Source: Bradyrhizobium amphicarpaeae (GTDB taxonomy: Bacteria; Pseudomonadota; Alphaproteobacteria; Rhizobiales; Xanthobacteraceae). From it: 64,000 nt of DNA. A program made the translations under genes and the position numbers. This document shows positions 1-8,556 of the stretch, one piece after another. The stretch lies in assembly GCF_002266435.3 (NCBI RefSeq), contig NZ_CP029426.2:5548001-5612000 (forward strand). The letters run 5' to 3'. Position 1 is the stretch's first letter. Each line of letters opens with the position of its first letter. The notes below the pieces were generated by a model. It saw nothing but the letters and a program-made list of their open reading frames with translations, was not told the origin of the DNA and searched no databases.

Positions 1-1149
1 ATGCCAGCCGCCGGCGATGCGGTTGCGCAGGCGCGCGGCGATGCCCTGCCGTTCCGCCGGCGCCCGGATCGCTTCGGCAACCTGCCGGCGGCATTGCAGG
101 ATGATGACGACGACAAAGAGGTGCACGACCAGCATCACCATGCGCAGCAGCGCGGCATAGCCGGCACGATGCAGGCCAAGCAGCAACGCCACATTGGCAA
201 AGGCGATGCCGGAGACACCGACGCCGACGATGCGGCGCGCCCAGATCTCGACATAGGCCGCGGTCTCGGCCCGCACCGGAAACAGGCCGAACGGCCCCGC
301 CAGCGCGCGAACCAGGCAGATGAGCCCGCGCGAGAACGCATAGGCGTTGACGACGGCGAGGATCACGAGGCGAACGGTGGAGGGCTCGCCAAGCTCGGTG
401 CCGATCAGCGCCGTGGCAACGCCCACAAAGACAAGGACGGGAAGCAGCTCGAGGACAAAGCGGCCCAGCACGAAAGGCAGCCGCAGCACGATTTGCCAGG
501 CGCGCGCGAGGCTGTGACGCCGCTTGCGCAGTTCGGGCGCAGGGGTGACGTCGGCGACCGAGGACGGCGGATCGGCGATCGGCAACACCTGCACCGGCAG
601 ATGCGCGGTTTGCGGCACGCGTCCTTCCAGGTAGGCAACCGGGCGCCGGATCAGGCGGAACAGCACCCATTCGGCCGCCAGCCCGCAACCCATCACCAAT
701 GCAAGCTTCCAGGCGATCTCGATCAGAAGGTTATAGGCCGCGGGATCGTTCGCGGTCCGCACGATCCAGTAATAGAACGCGGGGAAATGCGTGATCGTCC
801 GCGCCACGCCGGCGATCTGGCGCGAGATGTCGCCGATCTCCTCCGACACCGTGAGCAGGAGCTGCGCACCGAGACCGTCGGCCGAGAGCGGGATCGGCAA
901 CTTCTGCTCGGGCGCGGGGGGCGCAGTTTGCTGCTGACCGGACGCATTGGCGATCACACGCAGCGTATCGATCATCTGCGTCCGCTTCTTGTCGTCCTGG
1001 AGCGTCTCCAGCGCGCGCCTGGCCTCGTCGGGCGACAGTGCGGCGGCATTGTTCGTCGCCGGCCGAGGCGTTTCGGCGTGGACACCGGAGAGAGAGGAGA
1101 TCGCGAGGAAGAGAGCGGCGAGGAGCGCCGGGGCAAGCTTATGCGACAC
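1..1149 (-). CDS. MscS-family mechanosensitive channel, N-terminal part (runs off left edge)
   Basis: 383 in-frame codons are visible and the gene continues past the left edge. I chose the GTG at 1149 because AGGGA lies about 8 nt upstream and it is followed at once by a signal peptide (LAPALLAALFLAISSLSGVHA, in two halves LAPALLAALFL and AISSLSGVHA). An Ala/Gln-rich periplasmic stretch follows with the segment SPDEARRALETLQDD, then several hydrophobic segments from about residue 130 onward. This architecture (exported N-terminus, helical region, multiple membrane spans) is that of the long MscS relatives such as the YbiO/MscM type, which release osmolytes through the inner membrane on hypo-osmotic shock. 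The pore helix and beta domain that would prove the family lie outside the window, so the name is an inference from the N-terminal half. Confidence 0.7.
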   Translation of the reverse strand, partial: MSHKLAPALLAALFLAISSLSGVHAETPRPATNNAAALSPDEARRALETLQDDKKRTQMIDTLRVIANASGQQQTAPPAPEQKLPIPLSADGLGAQLLLTVSEEIGDISRQIAGVARTITHFPAFYYWIVRTANDPAAYNLLIEIAWKLALVMGCGLAAEWVLFRLIRRPVAYLEGRVPQTAHLPVQVLPIADPPSSVADVTPAPELRKRRHSLARAWQIVLRLPFVLGRFVLELLPVLVFVGVATALIGTELGEPSTVRLVILAVVNAYAFSRGLICLVRALAGPFGLFPVRAETAAYVEIWARRIVGVGVSGIAFANVALLLGLHRAGYAALLRMVMLVVHLFVVVIILQCRRQVAEAIRAPAERQGIAARLRNRIAGGWH

Positions 1150-1378
1150 GAGGATTCCCTGGAAAAGATGAATGAGCCGGCGGCGTCGGAACCGTCACCG
1201 CCGAAGCACATGCGTCATGTCGGATCGCAACTATTCGCCTCCGGGCTGTGTCGGAAGTTGGCCTTCGAGGCGACATTCTCTTGGCATTTGCCGCAATGCG
1301 AAGATGGGGAACCGCGTCAGCGACGCAGAGGCGCCTCTCGAAGGATGCGCCGCGGGAAGCGCTTTCAATGCGATCGCT

Positions 1379-1410
1379 CCGTCATTCCGGGCGTCGGCCC
1401 GGAATGACGG
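1379..1410. repeat. Perfect palindromic hairpin (CCGTCATTCCGGGC type)
   Basis: A 14-bp arm CCGTCATTCCGGGC (1379-1392) is repeated as its exact reverse complement at 1397-1410 around a GTCG loop. The arm resembles the short REP-like palindromes common between Bradyrhizobium genes. It could also act as a structured transcript end, but no T-run follows. Confidence 0.8.
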
Positions 1411-1816
1411 CGGGGAGGAAGGAGGAGGAGAAAACAGAGATACCGAAAAGCGATCAGCCGCGGCCTCTTCCCGGCCATCCGACACGATCGGTGATGCAAA
1501 ATACAGCGCCGGGAAGGTAGGGGCTCTGCCTGACTGATGCAGCCCGCTAAACCTTGACCCGGCGTGCCGTTCGCGGTTTCTGCCGCTATGCGATGGTCCG
1601 AACGAGCTCCATCGCACTTAACGCGGCTGGATTTGCGGAGGTGGAGTCATAGACCTCCCCTTGCTCATGAAGTGGACGTTGCGCGTCGCTTGTTTGCGAC
1701 CGTCATCATGCTCCTCCTGTGCCACAAAACTGTCAAGCGAGATCAATCGTGGGAGCGATCACAATTGACGTGCCAGTTCCTCTGGGCCCGCGGATATTAA
1801 CGGCTGCGCCGAACGC

Positions 1817-1907
1817 GTAGGGTGGGCAAAGGCGCGCCAGCGCCGTGCCCACGTCTTCTGAACGCGTCACGAAGACGCGTGGGCACGCTTCGCTTTGCCC
1901 ACCCTAC
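1817..1907. repeat. Long inverted repeat, GTAGGGTGGGCAAA arms
   Basis: GTAGGGTGGGCAAA at 1817-1830 pairs exactly with TTTGCCCACCCTAC at 1894-1907. An inner pair (GTGCCCACGTCTTC near 1844 and GAAGACGCGTGGGCAC near 1871) extends the cruciform. No protein is encoded. This is the structure of a dispersed non-coding palindromic element. Confidence 0.8.
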
Positions 1908-2042
1908 GGCATCGGGGATTGGTTGCGGTGGGCGTGACCGCATGCATCGGAGGGCACTGTCGCGATGCTGACAGCATCGCACCTGTTTTGTCCGACGGGT
2001 CAAGCAAGATTTATCATAATCCGAAGATGCATTGCGAGCGCC

Positions 2043-2098
2043 CGCCAAGCCATTGATTCCACTATTCCCGGCTACTGTGCATGGGGTTGTTTTTCGCA
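2043..2098 (-). repeat. Dispersed 56-bp repeat, copy A
   Basis: Read on the minus strand this contains CAACCCCATGCACAGTAG followed about 16 bases later by AATCAATGGCTT. The same string occurs on the plus strand at 47663-47718 with a few substitutions and one single-base gap. Copy A sits just downstream of ppk2 and its partner just downstream of feoB, so both occupy gene ends. Function unknown. Confidence 0.8.
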
Positions 2099-2102
2099 TT
2101 CT

Positions 2103-3050
2103 TCATTTCCCCCGCTTCTTGCCGCCCTTCCCCTCTTTCTCGAGCGCCATGCGGATGTTGTCGAACTCCGCCACCGACGCCTTGTCGGCGCGCGGGAATT
2201 TCAGGTCGAGCTTTTCGAGCGCGGCATTGATCACCGACCCGATCACGACGCGCGCGAACCATTTGTGGTCCGCGGGCACGACGAACCACGGCGCATGAGA
2301 CGTGGCGGTGTGCCGGACGATGTCCTGGTAGACCGCCTGGTAGCGCGGCCACAGGGCGCGCTCCTTGATGTCGTCCATCGAGAATTTCCACTGCTTGCCG
2401 GGCTCCTCCAGCCGGTCGAGGAAGCGCTTGCGCTGCTCCTCCCTGGAGACATTGAGAAAGAACTTCAGCACCACGGTGCCGTTGCGGCTGAGATAGCGCT
2501 CAAACGACGAGATGTCCTCGAACCGCTCCTTCCAGATGTTCTTGGTGACGAGCTTCTGCGGCAGCTTCTCCTTGGCGAGCAGCTCCGGGTGGACGCGCGT
2601 GACCAGGCACTCCTCGTAATGGGATCGGTTGAAGATGCCGATACGGCCGCGCTCGGGCAGCGCGATCGCATGACGCCAGAGAAAATCGTGGTCGAGCTCC
2701 TTGCTGCTCGGCGCCTTGAAGGCATGAACTTCGCAGCCCTGCGGGTTGATGCCCTCGAAGATCGCCTTGATCGCGCTGTCCTTGCCGCCAGCGTCCATCG
2801 CCTGGAACACGATCAGGAGCGACCAGCGGTCCTGGGCGTAGAGCTTCTCCTGAAACCCGATCAGCCGCTTCTTGTTGGCGTCCAGAATTGCCTGCGCCTT
2901 CTCCTTGTCGAGATCGTCCTTCTCGTCGGTCTTGTGATCCTTGAGATGGAACTTGCCCGATCCGTCATAGCGGAACGGCGAAATGTAGCGGTCAAGTTCC
3001 TGGTCGAGCGACTTGGACGGCTTCTTGCTTTTGGACGGCTTCGTGTTCAT
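2103..3050 (-). CDS. ppk2: Polyphosphate kinase 2 family protein
   Basis: Predicted cytosolic phosphotransferase that moves phosphate between polyphosphate and nucleotides. The 315-residue protein has a PPK2 core: a Walker A-like loop AMDAGGKDSAIK (GGKDS at 88-92), the lid/Walker B element FNRSHYEE at 140-147 (FNRSWYNRA is more usual), and LKFFLNVSREEQRKRF in the third conserved block. One-domain size and the Lys-rich N-terminus fit the short PPK2 classes that phosphorylate AMP or ADP; the direction cannot be read from sequence. The ATG at 3050 lies inside the 3' end of livM (59 bp shared, different frame), with AAGG upstream, so it is probably cotranscribed and perhaps translationally coupled with the liv operon. 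That link of amino-acid uptake to polyphosphate is unusual. Confidence 0.88.
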   Translation of the reverse strand: MNTKPSKSKKPSKSLDQELDRYISPFRYDGSGKFHLKDHKTDEKDDLDKEKAQAILDANKKRLIGFQEKLYAQDRWSLLIVFQAMDAGGKDSAIKAIFEGINPQGCEVHAFKAPSSKELDHDFLWRHAIALPERGRIGIFNRSHYEECLVTRVHPELLAKEKLPQKLVTKNIWKERFEDISSFERYLSRNGTVVLKFFLNVSREEQRKRFLDRLEEPGKQWKFSMDDIKERALWPRYQAVYQDIVRHTATSHAPWFVVPADHKWFARVVIGSVINAALEKLDLKFPRADKASVAEFDNIRMALEKEGKGGKKRGK

Positions 3051-4044
3051 GAGCGCGGGGCACCTTGCGTTGCGGCTTCAGTCGGTCGAGCAGGCTACCA
3101 AGGATGCCCTTGGGAAGGAATATGATGAAAAGCACGAGCAGCACGCCGTAGACGAGATTGTCCCAGCCGACCGCCTTGGTGCCGAAACCGATGCGAAGGG
3201 TTTCCGCCAGCAGGATGGTGATCACGGCGCCAAAGGTCGGGCCGAGCGAGACGAACAGGCCGCCGACGATGGCTGCGAATACCATCTGCAGCGAGACCGC
3301 GATGCCGCTGACCGTGTCCGGGGTGATGAACATCTGGTACTGGCAGTAGATCGCGCCCGCCAGCGCCGTCATCACCGCGCTGAGCAGCGTGATCTTCAGC
3401 TTCTCCGCGGTGACGTTCACGCCGGCGGCGGCCGCGGCGTCCTCGTCCTCGGAGATCGCCTCCAGCGCATAGCGGGCCATGCTGCGATCGACCCAGTGCC
3501 AGACCACGATGCCGAACAGCCAGACCCCGAGTGCAATCAGATACCAGGTCATCTTGTCGTCGAATTGCAGCGCCAGCAGCTTGTTGCCGGACGCGCGGTT
3601 CGGCGTATAGCCCAGCGAGCCGCCGGTGTAGTCGCGCGTCGCCGTGATGACCTGGAGCACGATGCCCGACAGCGCCAGCGTCACCAGCACGAAATAATGT
3701 CCGGTGATGCGAAAGCGGAAGCAGGGATAGCCGACGATCAGCGCCAGCGCGCCGGCCGCGACCATGCTGACCGGGATGCCGATCCACGGCGACACGCCTA
3801 AATGATTCCACAAGAGCGCGGTGACATAGGCGCCGATCCCCATGAAGCCGCCATGCCCGAGCGAGACGAGGCCGAACCGCCCCATCATCGACCATGAGGT
3901 GTAGGCGAAGGACCAGATCAGGATCAGCACCAGGATGTGCAGATGATAGGGATCGCGGTAGACGAAGGGCAGCGCGACCAGCGCCGCCAGTCCGATCCCC
4001 CAGGCTGCAAGCCGCCCTTGCTCAATCATCCCCTGCCCCGTCAT
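2992..4044 (-). CDS. livM: Branched-chain amino acid ABC transporter permease, LivM type
   Basis: Inner-membrane permease of a high-affinity branched-chain amino acid or amide importer. Roughly eight to ten hydrophobic segments are visible, with the family hallmarks SLGHGGFMGIGAY near the N-terminus and EDEDAAAAAGVNV in the cytoplasmic loop that contacts the ATPase. The start at 4044 overlaps the livH stop as ATGA, which fixes it against longer upstream readings. 350 residues. The hydrophilic C-terminal tail (from about RLKPQRKVPRAHEHE) is coded by DNA shared with the start of ppk2. Confidence 0.93.
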   Translation of the reverse strand: MTGQGMIEQGRLAAWGIGLAALVALPFVYRDPYHLHILVLILIWSFAYTSWSMMGRFGLVSLGHGGFMGIGAYVTALLWNHLGVSPWIGIPVSMVAAGALALIVGYPCFRFRITGHYFVLVTLALSGIVLQVITATRDYTGGSLGYTPNRASGNKLLALQFDDKMTWYLIALGVWLFGIVVWHWVDRSMARYALEAISEDEDAAAAAGVNVTAEKLKITLLSAVMTALAGAIYCQYQMFITPDTVSGIAVSLQMVFAAIVGGLFVSLGPTFGAVITILLAETLRIGFGTKAVGWDNLVYGVLLVLFIIFLPKGILGSLLDRLKPQRKVPRAHEHEAVQKQEAVQVARPGT

Positions 4045-4928
4045 CGGCGCCTCGCGAGCAGGCCCGCGGGCCGGATGAACATCATGACGATGAAGAAGGC
4101 GAAGGCGAGCACATAGCCCCATTCGAGATCGGAGAACAGGCCGCCGAGCGAGATGATCTCCGCGAACACGAAGGCGGCGATGAAACCGCCGATGAAATTG
4201 CCGAGACCGCCGAGCACGCAGATCAGGAAGGTGATCGGTCCGAAGGAGAGGCCGACGAAGGGATGCACGTCGTATTGCAGCACCAGCAGGCAGGCGGCGA
4301 GCCCGGCCAGCCCGCCGCCGATTGCAGAGGTGATGAGATAGATCCGCCTGGTGTCGACCCCCATCAGCGCCATGATCTGCCGGTCCTGCGAGATGGCGCG
4401 GATCGCGGTGCCGGTGAAGGTGCGCGTCATGAACAGATAGACGCAGACCATGCCAACCAGCGCCGCCAGAAAGGACAGAAGCCGCGCATAGCTGAAATTC
4501 ATGTCGCCGAACGCCAGCACCGGCAGGCGGATGCCGAGATTGCGGAAGTCGATGCCGAAGGCGACGGTGGCAAAGCTCTGGAGAACGAACAGCACGCCGC
4601 CGGTTGCGAGCAGCTGGTTGATCGGCGGCGCGGTCAATAGCGGCGCGATCACGAGGAAATGCAGCGCGGCACCGAGCATCGCGACCAGCAGGATGGTGAA
4701 TGGCGCTGCGACGAAATAGCTGAGGCCATAGACCTGCACCATGAAATACATGGCATACATGCCGATCATCACCAGCTCGGCGTAGCAGATCCAGGTCACG
4801 TCGATGACGCCGAAAATCAGATTGAGCCCGAGCGCGAGCAGCGCGAGCACGCCGCCGAGCAGGATGCCGTTGATCACGGCCTCCAGCAGGTAGATGTCGA
4901 AGATGTCGAGAAATCCCTGCATGCCCAT
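4041..4928 (-). CDS. livH: Branched-chain amino acid ABC transporter permease, LivH type
   Basis: Second membrane subunit of the importer, 295 residues and almost entirely hydrophobic, with LivH motifs ALGLNLIFGVIDVTW near the N-terminus and AISQDRQIMALMGVDTRRIY in the ATPase-contact loop. The ATG at 4928 shares one base with the livF stop (TGATG); a GTG at 4931 is a possible alternative. It overlaps livM by four bases at its own end. The tight packing livG-livF-livH-livM indicates one transcript. Confidence 0.93.
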   Translation of the reverse strand: MGMQGFLDIFDIYLLEAVINGILLGGVLALLALGLNLIFGVIDVTWICYAELVMIGMYAMYFMVQVYGLSYFVAAPFTILLVAMLGAALHFLVIAPLLTAPPINQLLATGGVLFVLQSFATVAFGIDFRNLGIRLPVLAFGDMNFSYARLLSFLAALVGMVCVYLFMTRTFTGTAIRAISQDRQIMALMGVDTRRIYLITSAIGGGLAGLAACLLVLQYDVHPFVGLSFGPITFLICVLGGLGNFIGGFIAAFVFAEIISLGGLFSDLEWGYVLAFAFFIVMMFIRPAGLLARRR

Positions 4929-5632
4929 CACACCCCGAGATAAGCTTCCCTGACCGTGTCGCTCGCCAGCATCTCGGCGGACGTGCCGGATGCCCGGATC
5001 GTGCCTGCCTCGATCAGATAGGCGCGATCGACCACTTTCAGCACCTGCTGCACGTTCTGCTCGACGATCAGCACCGTCAGGCCGCTGGCGCGGATCCGCT
5101 TCACCAGCTCAAACACCTGCTGCACCACGACCGGCGCCAGTCCGGCCGAGGGCTCGTCGAGCAGCAGCAGCTTTGGATTGGACATCAGTGCACGGCCGAT
5201 CGCGCACATCTGCTGCTCGCCGCCGGACATGGTGCCCGCCATCTGGTGGCGGCGCTCCTTCAGGCGCGGAAACAGGTCGAACACGACCTCGAGCCGTTCG
5301 GCATAGTGGCTGCGCGCCTCCTTCATGAAGGCGCCCATCTTGAGATTGTCGTCGACCGAGAGCTGCGGAAACAACCGCCGGTTCTCCGGCACATGCGCGA
5401 TCCCGAGGCTGACGATCTTGTGCGGCGGCGTTGCCACGACGTCGGTCCCCTCCATCCGGATCGAACCGCGCGAAGGCCGGATCAGCCCGGAGATGACGCG
5501 CATCAAGGTGGTCTTGCCGGCGCCATTGGGGCCGATGACGCCGACGGCTTCGCCGGCTCTCACGTCGAGATCGACGTCGAACAGCGCCTGGAAGGTGCCA
5601 TAGCCGGCATTGACGGCGCGGAGTTCCAGCAT
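4928..5632 (-). CDS. livF: Branched-chain amino acid ABC transporter ATPase, LivF type
   Basis: Cytoplasmic ATPase, 234 residues. Walker A is GPNGAGKTT, the Q-loop region contains HVPENRRLFPQLSV, the signature is SGGEQQ, and Walker B is LLLLDEPSAGLAP, followed by an EQN H-loop variant (VLIVEQNVQQ) typical of LivF. It starts 2 bp after the livG stop and its own stop overlaps the livH start. Confidence 0.95.
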   Translation of the reverse strand: MLELRAVNAGYGTFQALFDVDLDVRAGEAVGVIGPNGAGKTTLMRVISGLIRPSRGSIRMEGTDVVATPPHKIVSLGIAHVPENRRLFPQLSVDDNLKMGAFMKEARSHYAERLEVVFDLFPRLKERRHQMAGTMSGGEQQMCAIGRALMSNPKLLLLDEPSAGLAPVVVQQVFELVKRIRASGLTVLIVEQNVQQVLKVVDRAYLIEAGTIRASGTSAEMLASDTVREAYLGV

Positions 5633-5634
5633 GG

Positions 5635-6402
5635 CTAGCCTCCCGCGCGGCGGCGCGCTTCGGCGGCCGCGGCCTGCGTCGTCTCGGCATCGGTGCCGAG
5701 ATAGACCTCGATGACGCGCGGATCGCCCGCGACCGCGCTCGGCAATCCTTCCGAGATCTTCTCGCCGTGATCGAGCACCATGACGCGGTCGACCACGCGC
5801 ATCAAGACGCCCATGATGTGCTCGACCCAGATGATGGTGATGCCTAGCTCGTCGCGGATGTTGCGCAGCATGTCGGCGGCCTGGTCCATCTCGGTCTCGT
5901 CGAGACCGCCGAGGCTCTCATCGGCGAGCAGCAGCTTTGGCGCAGTCGCGAGCGCTTTCGCCAGCTCGAGCTTCTTCAGCCCGGCCGCGCCGAGGCCATC
6001 GACACTGGCATGGCGATCGGTCGGCAGGCCGACCATCGCCAGCGATCGTTCGGCCGCCTCCTCCGCCCTGGCACGGCTATGGCGGCCCTGGCCGTAAAAG
6101 CCGGCGAGCGCGACGTTCTCGAAGATGGTCAGGCGGCGGAACGGCCGCGGAATCTGGAAGGTGCGGCCGACGCCGCTGTTGATGATCCGGTGCGGCGCGA
6201 GGCCCGCAATCTCCGAGCCGTCGAACACGATCGAGCCCGATGTCGGCGCCAGCGTGCCGGAGAGCATGTTGAAGATCGTGCTCTTGCCCGAACCGTTCGG
6301 CCCGATCAGGCCGAGGATCTCACCCTGATCGACCCGAAACGAAACATTGTTGACGGCGGTGAAGCCGCCGAACCGCTTCACCAATCCACTGACTTCCAGC
6401 AC
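5635..6402 (-). CDS. livG: Branched-chain amino acid ABC transporter ATPase, LivG type
   Basis: Second ATPase of the importer, 255 residues, with Walker A GPNGSGKST and the LivG-typical GVGRTFQIPRPF after it. The signature region reads GAAGLKKLELAKALA instead of the usual LSxGxxRxxEIARAL, and Walker B reads LLLADESLGGLDE, so the proline of DEP is replaced by serine. These variants occur in some LivG proteins and ATP hydrolysis is still expected. The C-terminus has an extra Ala-rich tail after the EVYLG end seen in LivG. Confidence 0.92.
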   Translation of the reverse strand: MLEVSGLVKRFGGFTAVNNVSFRVDQGEILGLIGPNGSGKSTIFNMLSGTLAPTSGSIVFDGSEIAGLAPHRIINSGVGRTFQIPRPFRRLTIFENVALAGFYGQGRHSRARAEEAAERSLAMVGLPTDRHASVDGLGAAGLKKLELAKALATAPKLLLADESLGGLDETEMDQAADMLRNIRDELGITIIWVEHIMGVLMRVVDRVMVLDHGEKISEGLPSAVAGDPRVIEVYLGTDAETTQAAAAEARRRAGG

Positions 6403-6417
6403 CAGAGCCCTCCGCTG

Positions 6418-7728
6418 CTACTGGTTGCTGTAGGTGGTGCCCTTCGGCAGCGGCAGCACGGCCTCGCGCTGCGCCTGGCTCTTGGGCCACACCACCGAGG
6501 ACTTGTCGTCGATGTACTGGATCACGACCGGGAACGAGCGCTCGTTCTGTCCGGCCATGGGCGTGCCCTCGCCGTAGAACTTCACGCCGAAGCCGAGCAT
6601 GGTGCCGCCTTCGGCGATGTCGGTGTCGAGCGCCGCCTTGCGCAGCGCTTCGGGATCGACTCCGCCGTACTTCTTGATTGCCCGCGGCAGCACGTCGGCC
6701 ATGAAGACGTAGGTGTTGGACGCGCCGATGCCGACATGGGCGGAGCGGATGGCAACGCCGGGCTTGATCTTGTCGAACTCCTCGCCGACCATCTTGATGA
6801 CGGGCGCGAGCTTCGGATCCATGGTCTTCTGGTTGGCGAGCCAGATCGAGATCGGGTCGGTGTTGAAGATATAGGTGGCGTCGGCTCCCATGCCTTCCTT
6901 CAGCTTCTCATAGACGCCATAGCCTGCGCCGTGGCCCATCAGCGCGCCGAACTTCAGACCCTGCTCGCGCGCCTGGCGCAGCAGCAGGGTGATGTCCGGA
7001 TTGTAGCCGGTGTGAAAGATCACGTCGGGCTTGGCGCGCTTGAGCTTGGTCACCAGCGCCGACAGATCGGGCGCGGTCGCCGAATAGCCCTCCTTGAGCA
7101 CGACGTTGAAGCCGGCCTTCTTGGCGCCGGCCTCGTTGCCCTTGGAGACGTCGACGCCATAAGCGCCGTCTTCGTGGATGATGGCGACGCGCAGGTCCTT
7201 CGGCTCCTTGCCGAACTTCGCCTTGGCGTTCTGCGCGATGAAATCCATCGTCATCATGCCGAACTGATCACCGCTCGCCTGTGGGCGAAAGACGTATTTG
7301 TAGCCCTTCTCGTTAAACACGGCGGACGAGATGCAGGTCGTCATCCACATGAATTTCTTGAGCTGCTCGACGCGGGCGGCCACCGGCACGCACTGCGCCG
7401 ACGAGAAGAAGCCGAGCACCATGTCGACCTTCTCCTGCTCGAGCAGGCGCACGGATTCGTTGATGGCGATATCGGGTTTGCTCTGCGCGTCGGCATAGAC
7501 CGTCTCGATCTTGTAGCCTTCGACGCCGGTCCTGGCGAAGTGGTCGAGAATGATCTTGGTGCCGACGTAATTGAGCTCGGAGCCGCCGCCGGCCAGAGGC
7601 CCGGTCAAATCAAAGACGACGCCGATCTTGATCTTCTTGTCCTGGGCCTGGGCGGACACCGCCAAGCCCGTCGCTGATATCGCGACCAACAGCCCACGTA
7701 CCAAGCGGGCAGCCATGCGCAGGCGCAT
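6418..7728 (-). CDS. ABC transporter periplasmic binding protein for branched-chain amino acids/amides
   Basis: 436-residue type I periplasmic binding protein that captures the substrate for the LivGFHM machinery. A signal peptide runs to about SAQAQ, followed by KIKIGVVFDLTGPLAGGG, the standard Peripla_BP_6 opening. The start is the ATG at 7728, with AGGGAGG five bases upstream. It is the first gene of the operon livK-like, livG, livF, livH, livM, ppk2. The sequence does not tell which ligand is bound; rhizobial relatives bind branched-chain amino acids, amides, urea or aromatic acids. Confidence 0.9.
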   Translation of the reverse strand: MRLRMAARLVRGLLVAISATGLAVSAQAQDKKIKIGVVFDLTGPLAGGGSELNYVGTKIILDHFARTGVEGYKIETVYADAQSKPDIAINESVRLLEQEKVDMVLGFFSSAQCVPVAARVEQLKKFMWMTTCISSAVFNEKGYKYVFRPQASGDQFGMMTMDFIAQNAKAKFGKEPKDLRVAIIHEDGAYGVDVSKGNEAGAKKAGFNVVLKEGYSATAPDLSALVTKLKRAKPDVIFHTGYNPDITLLLRQAREQGLKFGALMGHGAGYGVYEKLKEGMGADATYIFNTDPISIWLANQKTMDPKLAPVIKMVGEEFDKIKPGVAIRSAHVGIGASNTYVFMADVLPRAIKKYGGVDPEALRKAALDTDIAEGGTMLGFGVKFYGEGTPMAGQNERSFPVVIQYIDDKSSVVWPKSQAQREAVLPLPKGTTYSNQ

Positions 7729-7821
7729 CAAAACCTCCCTGGACGATTGTGCATTGCAATCTTTTTGCTTTTGCTTTTTCCCATCACATGGGCTGAACGC
7801 CGGGATGTCAAGCCTTGCGCG

Positions 7822-8526
7822 TCAGCGCGAGGCGAACTGCTGCTCGACGAAGGCCGTGACAAATCGCGGCATGGTCGGCGTGAGGTCGCTGATCCCGCGC
7901 ACGAGATGGATGGCCGACAATTCGGGCTCGTCCTCGCGGGCCAGATTCGCTTCGATCCGGGCGCGCGCTTCTTCGCCTGACATATCCAGGTTGAGCACCT
8001 GCATCATCGCGATCGTGGGACCGCTGACGACGCAATGCCAGTCCGGCTCGGCACGATAGTCTGCCGCCGTCAGGCCGGTCTCCTCCTCGAGCTCGCGGAT
8101 GACGCTGCCGGGTATGTCGAGTGTGCCACCCCTGACGTCGTCGAGATCGGGCGTGCCCGAAGGGAAATAGATGCGGCCTGCGTTGGCGGTGTGCTGCGCC
8201 ATCTCGCCCATCACGAAGGCGCCATCGGACGTGCGCAGCGCGCCCATGCCGAAACCGTTGAACACGGGAGCGCCGGGAAAGCCCCAGTCGCGCCAGGCGA
8301 GGAAGCTCGCGAAATCGGTCTCGAAATAGGTCGCGGCGAAATGGCCGTCTGTGAAGACAGGATCTCGCCCGACCAGCACGCGGCCGTTCCAGATCTTCGG
8401 CCGCTCGCGCTGCTTCTCCGCGAAATGCGCCGCGATCTCGTCGCGACGCTCTTCCGCGAACGGCCAGGCGATCGGCCGGACGGCAAGATCGAGCGTCGTG
8501 ACGCGATGGATGATCGGTGACGTCAT
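7822..8526 (-). CDS. NUDIX hydrolase-like protein
   Basis: 234-residue protein with the core of a Nudix box at about 144-152 (RELEEETGL) preceded by GGTLDIPGSV. The second half of the motif (RExxEExGU) is intact, but the glutamate normally eight residues before that arginine is a leucine, so the box is slightly degenerate. Family members hydrolyse nucleoside diphosphates linked to another moiety; the substrate is unknown here. It lies 30 bp after the NMT1-type binding protein gene and 93 bp before the liv operon on the same strand, so it may share a transcript with either. Confidence 0.8.
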   Translation of the reverse strand: MTSPIIHRVTTLDLAVRPIAWPFAEERRDEIAAHFAEKQRERPKIWNGRVLVGRDPVFTDGHFAATYFETDFASFLAWRDWGFPGAPVFNGFGMGALRTSDGAFVMGEMAQHTANAGRIYFPSGTPDLDDVRGGTLDIPGSVIRELEEETGLTAADYRAEPDWHCVVSGPTIAMMQVLNLDMSGEEARARIEANLAREDEPELSAIHLVRGISDLTPTMPRFVTAFVEQQFASR

Positions 8527-8556
8527 GAGGGGGCGACTATCGCGCCTTCGCGTCGG

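Larger units (their letters stand above)
1150..2102. other. Intergenic stretch made of dispersed repeats, no gene seen
   Basis: About 950 bases separate the channel gene from ppk2. Short open frames occur on both strands, but none has family-like sequence or a convincing ribosome site. The stretch holds a perfect hairpin at 1379-1410, a long inverted repeat at 1817-1907, and a dispersed repeat at 2043-2098 whose second copy lies at 47663-47718. It looks like an accumulation zone for short palindromic repeats rather than coding DNA. Confidence 0.7.

Noticed and set aside
1..1407. Long open plus-strand frame (468 codons)
   Set aside because: It is antisense to the MscS-type gene, rich in Arg/Gln/His, with no family pattern. 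The minus frame has a signal peptide and membrane spans.
1797..2099. 100-codon minus-strand frame before ppk2
   Set aside because: It runs across the inverted repeat and the 56-bp dispersed repeat; its protein is just translated repeat DNA.
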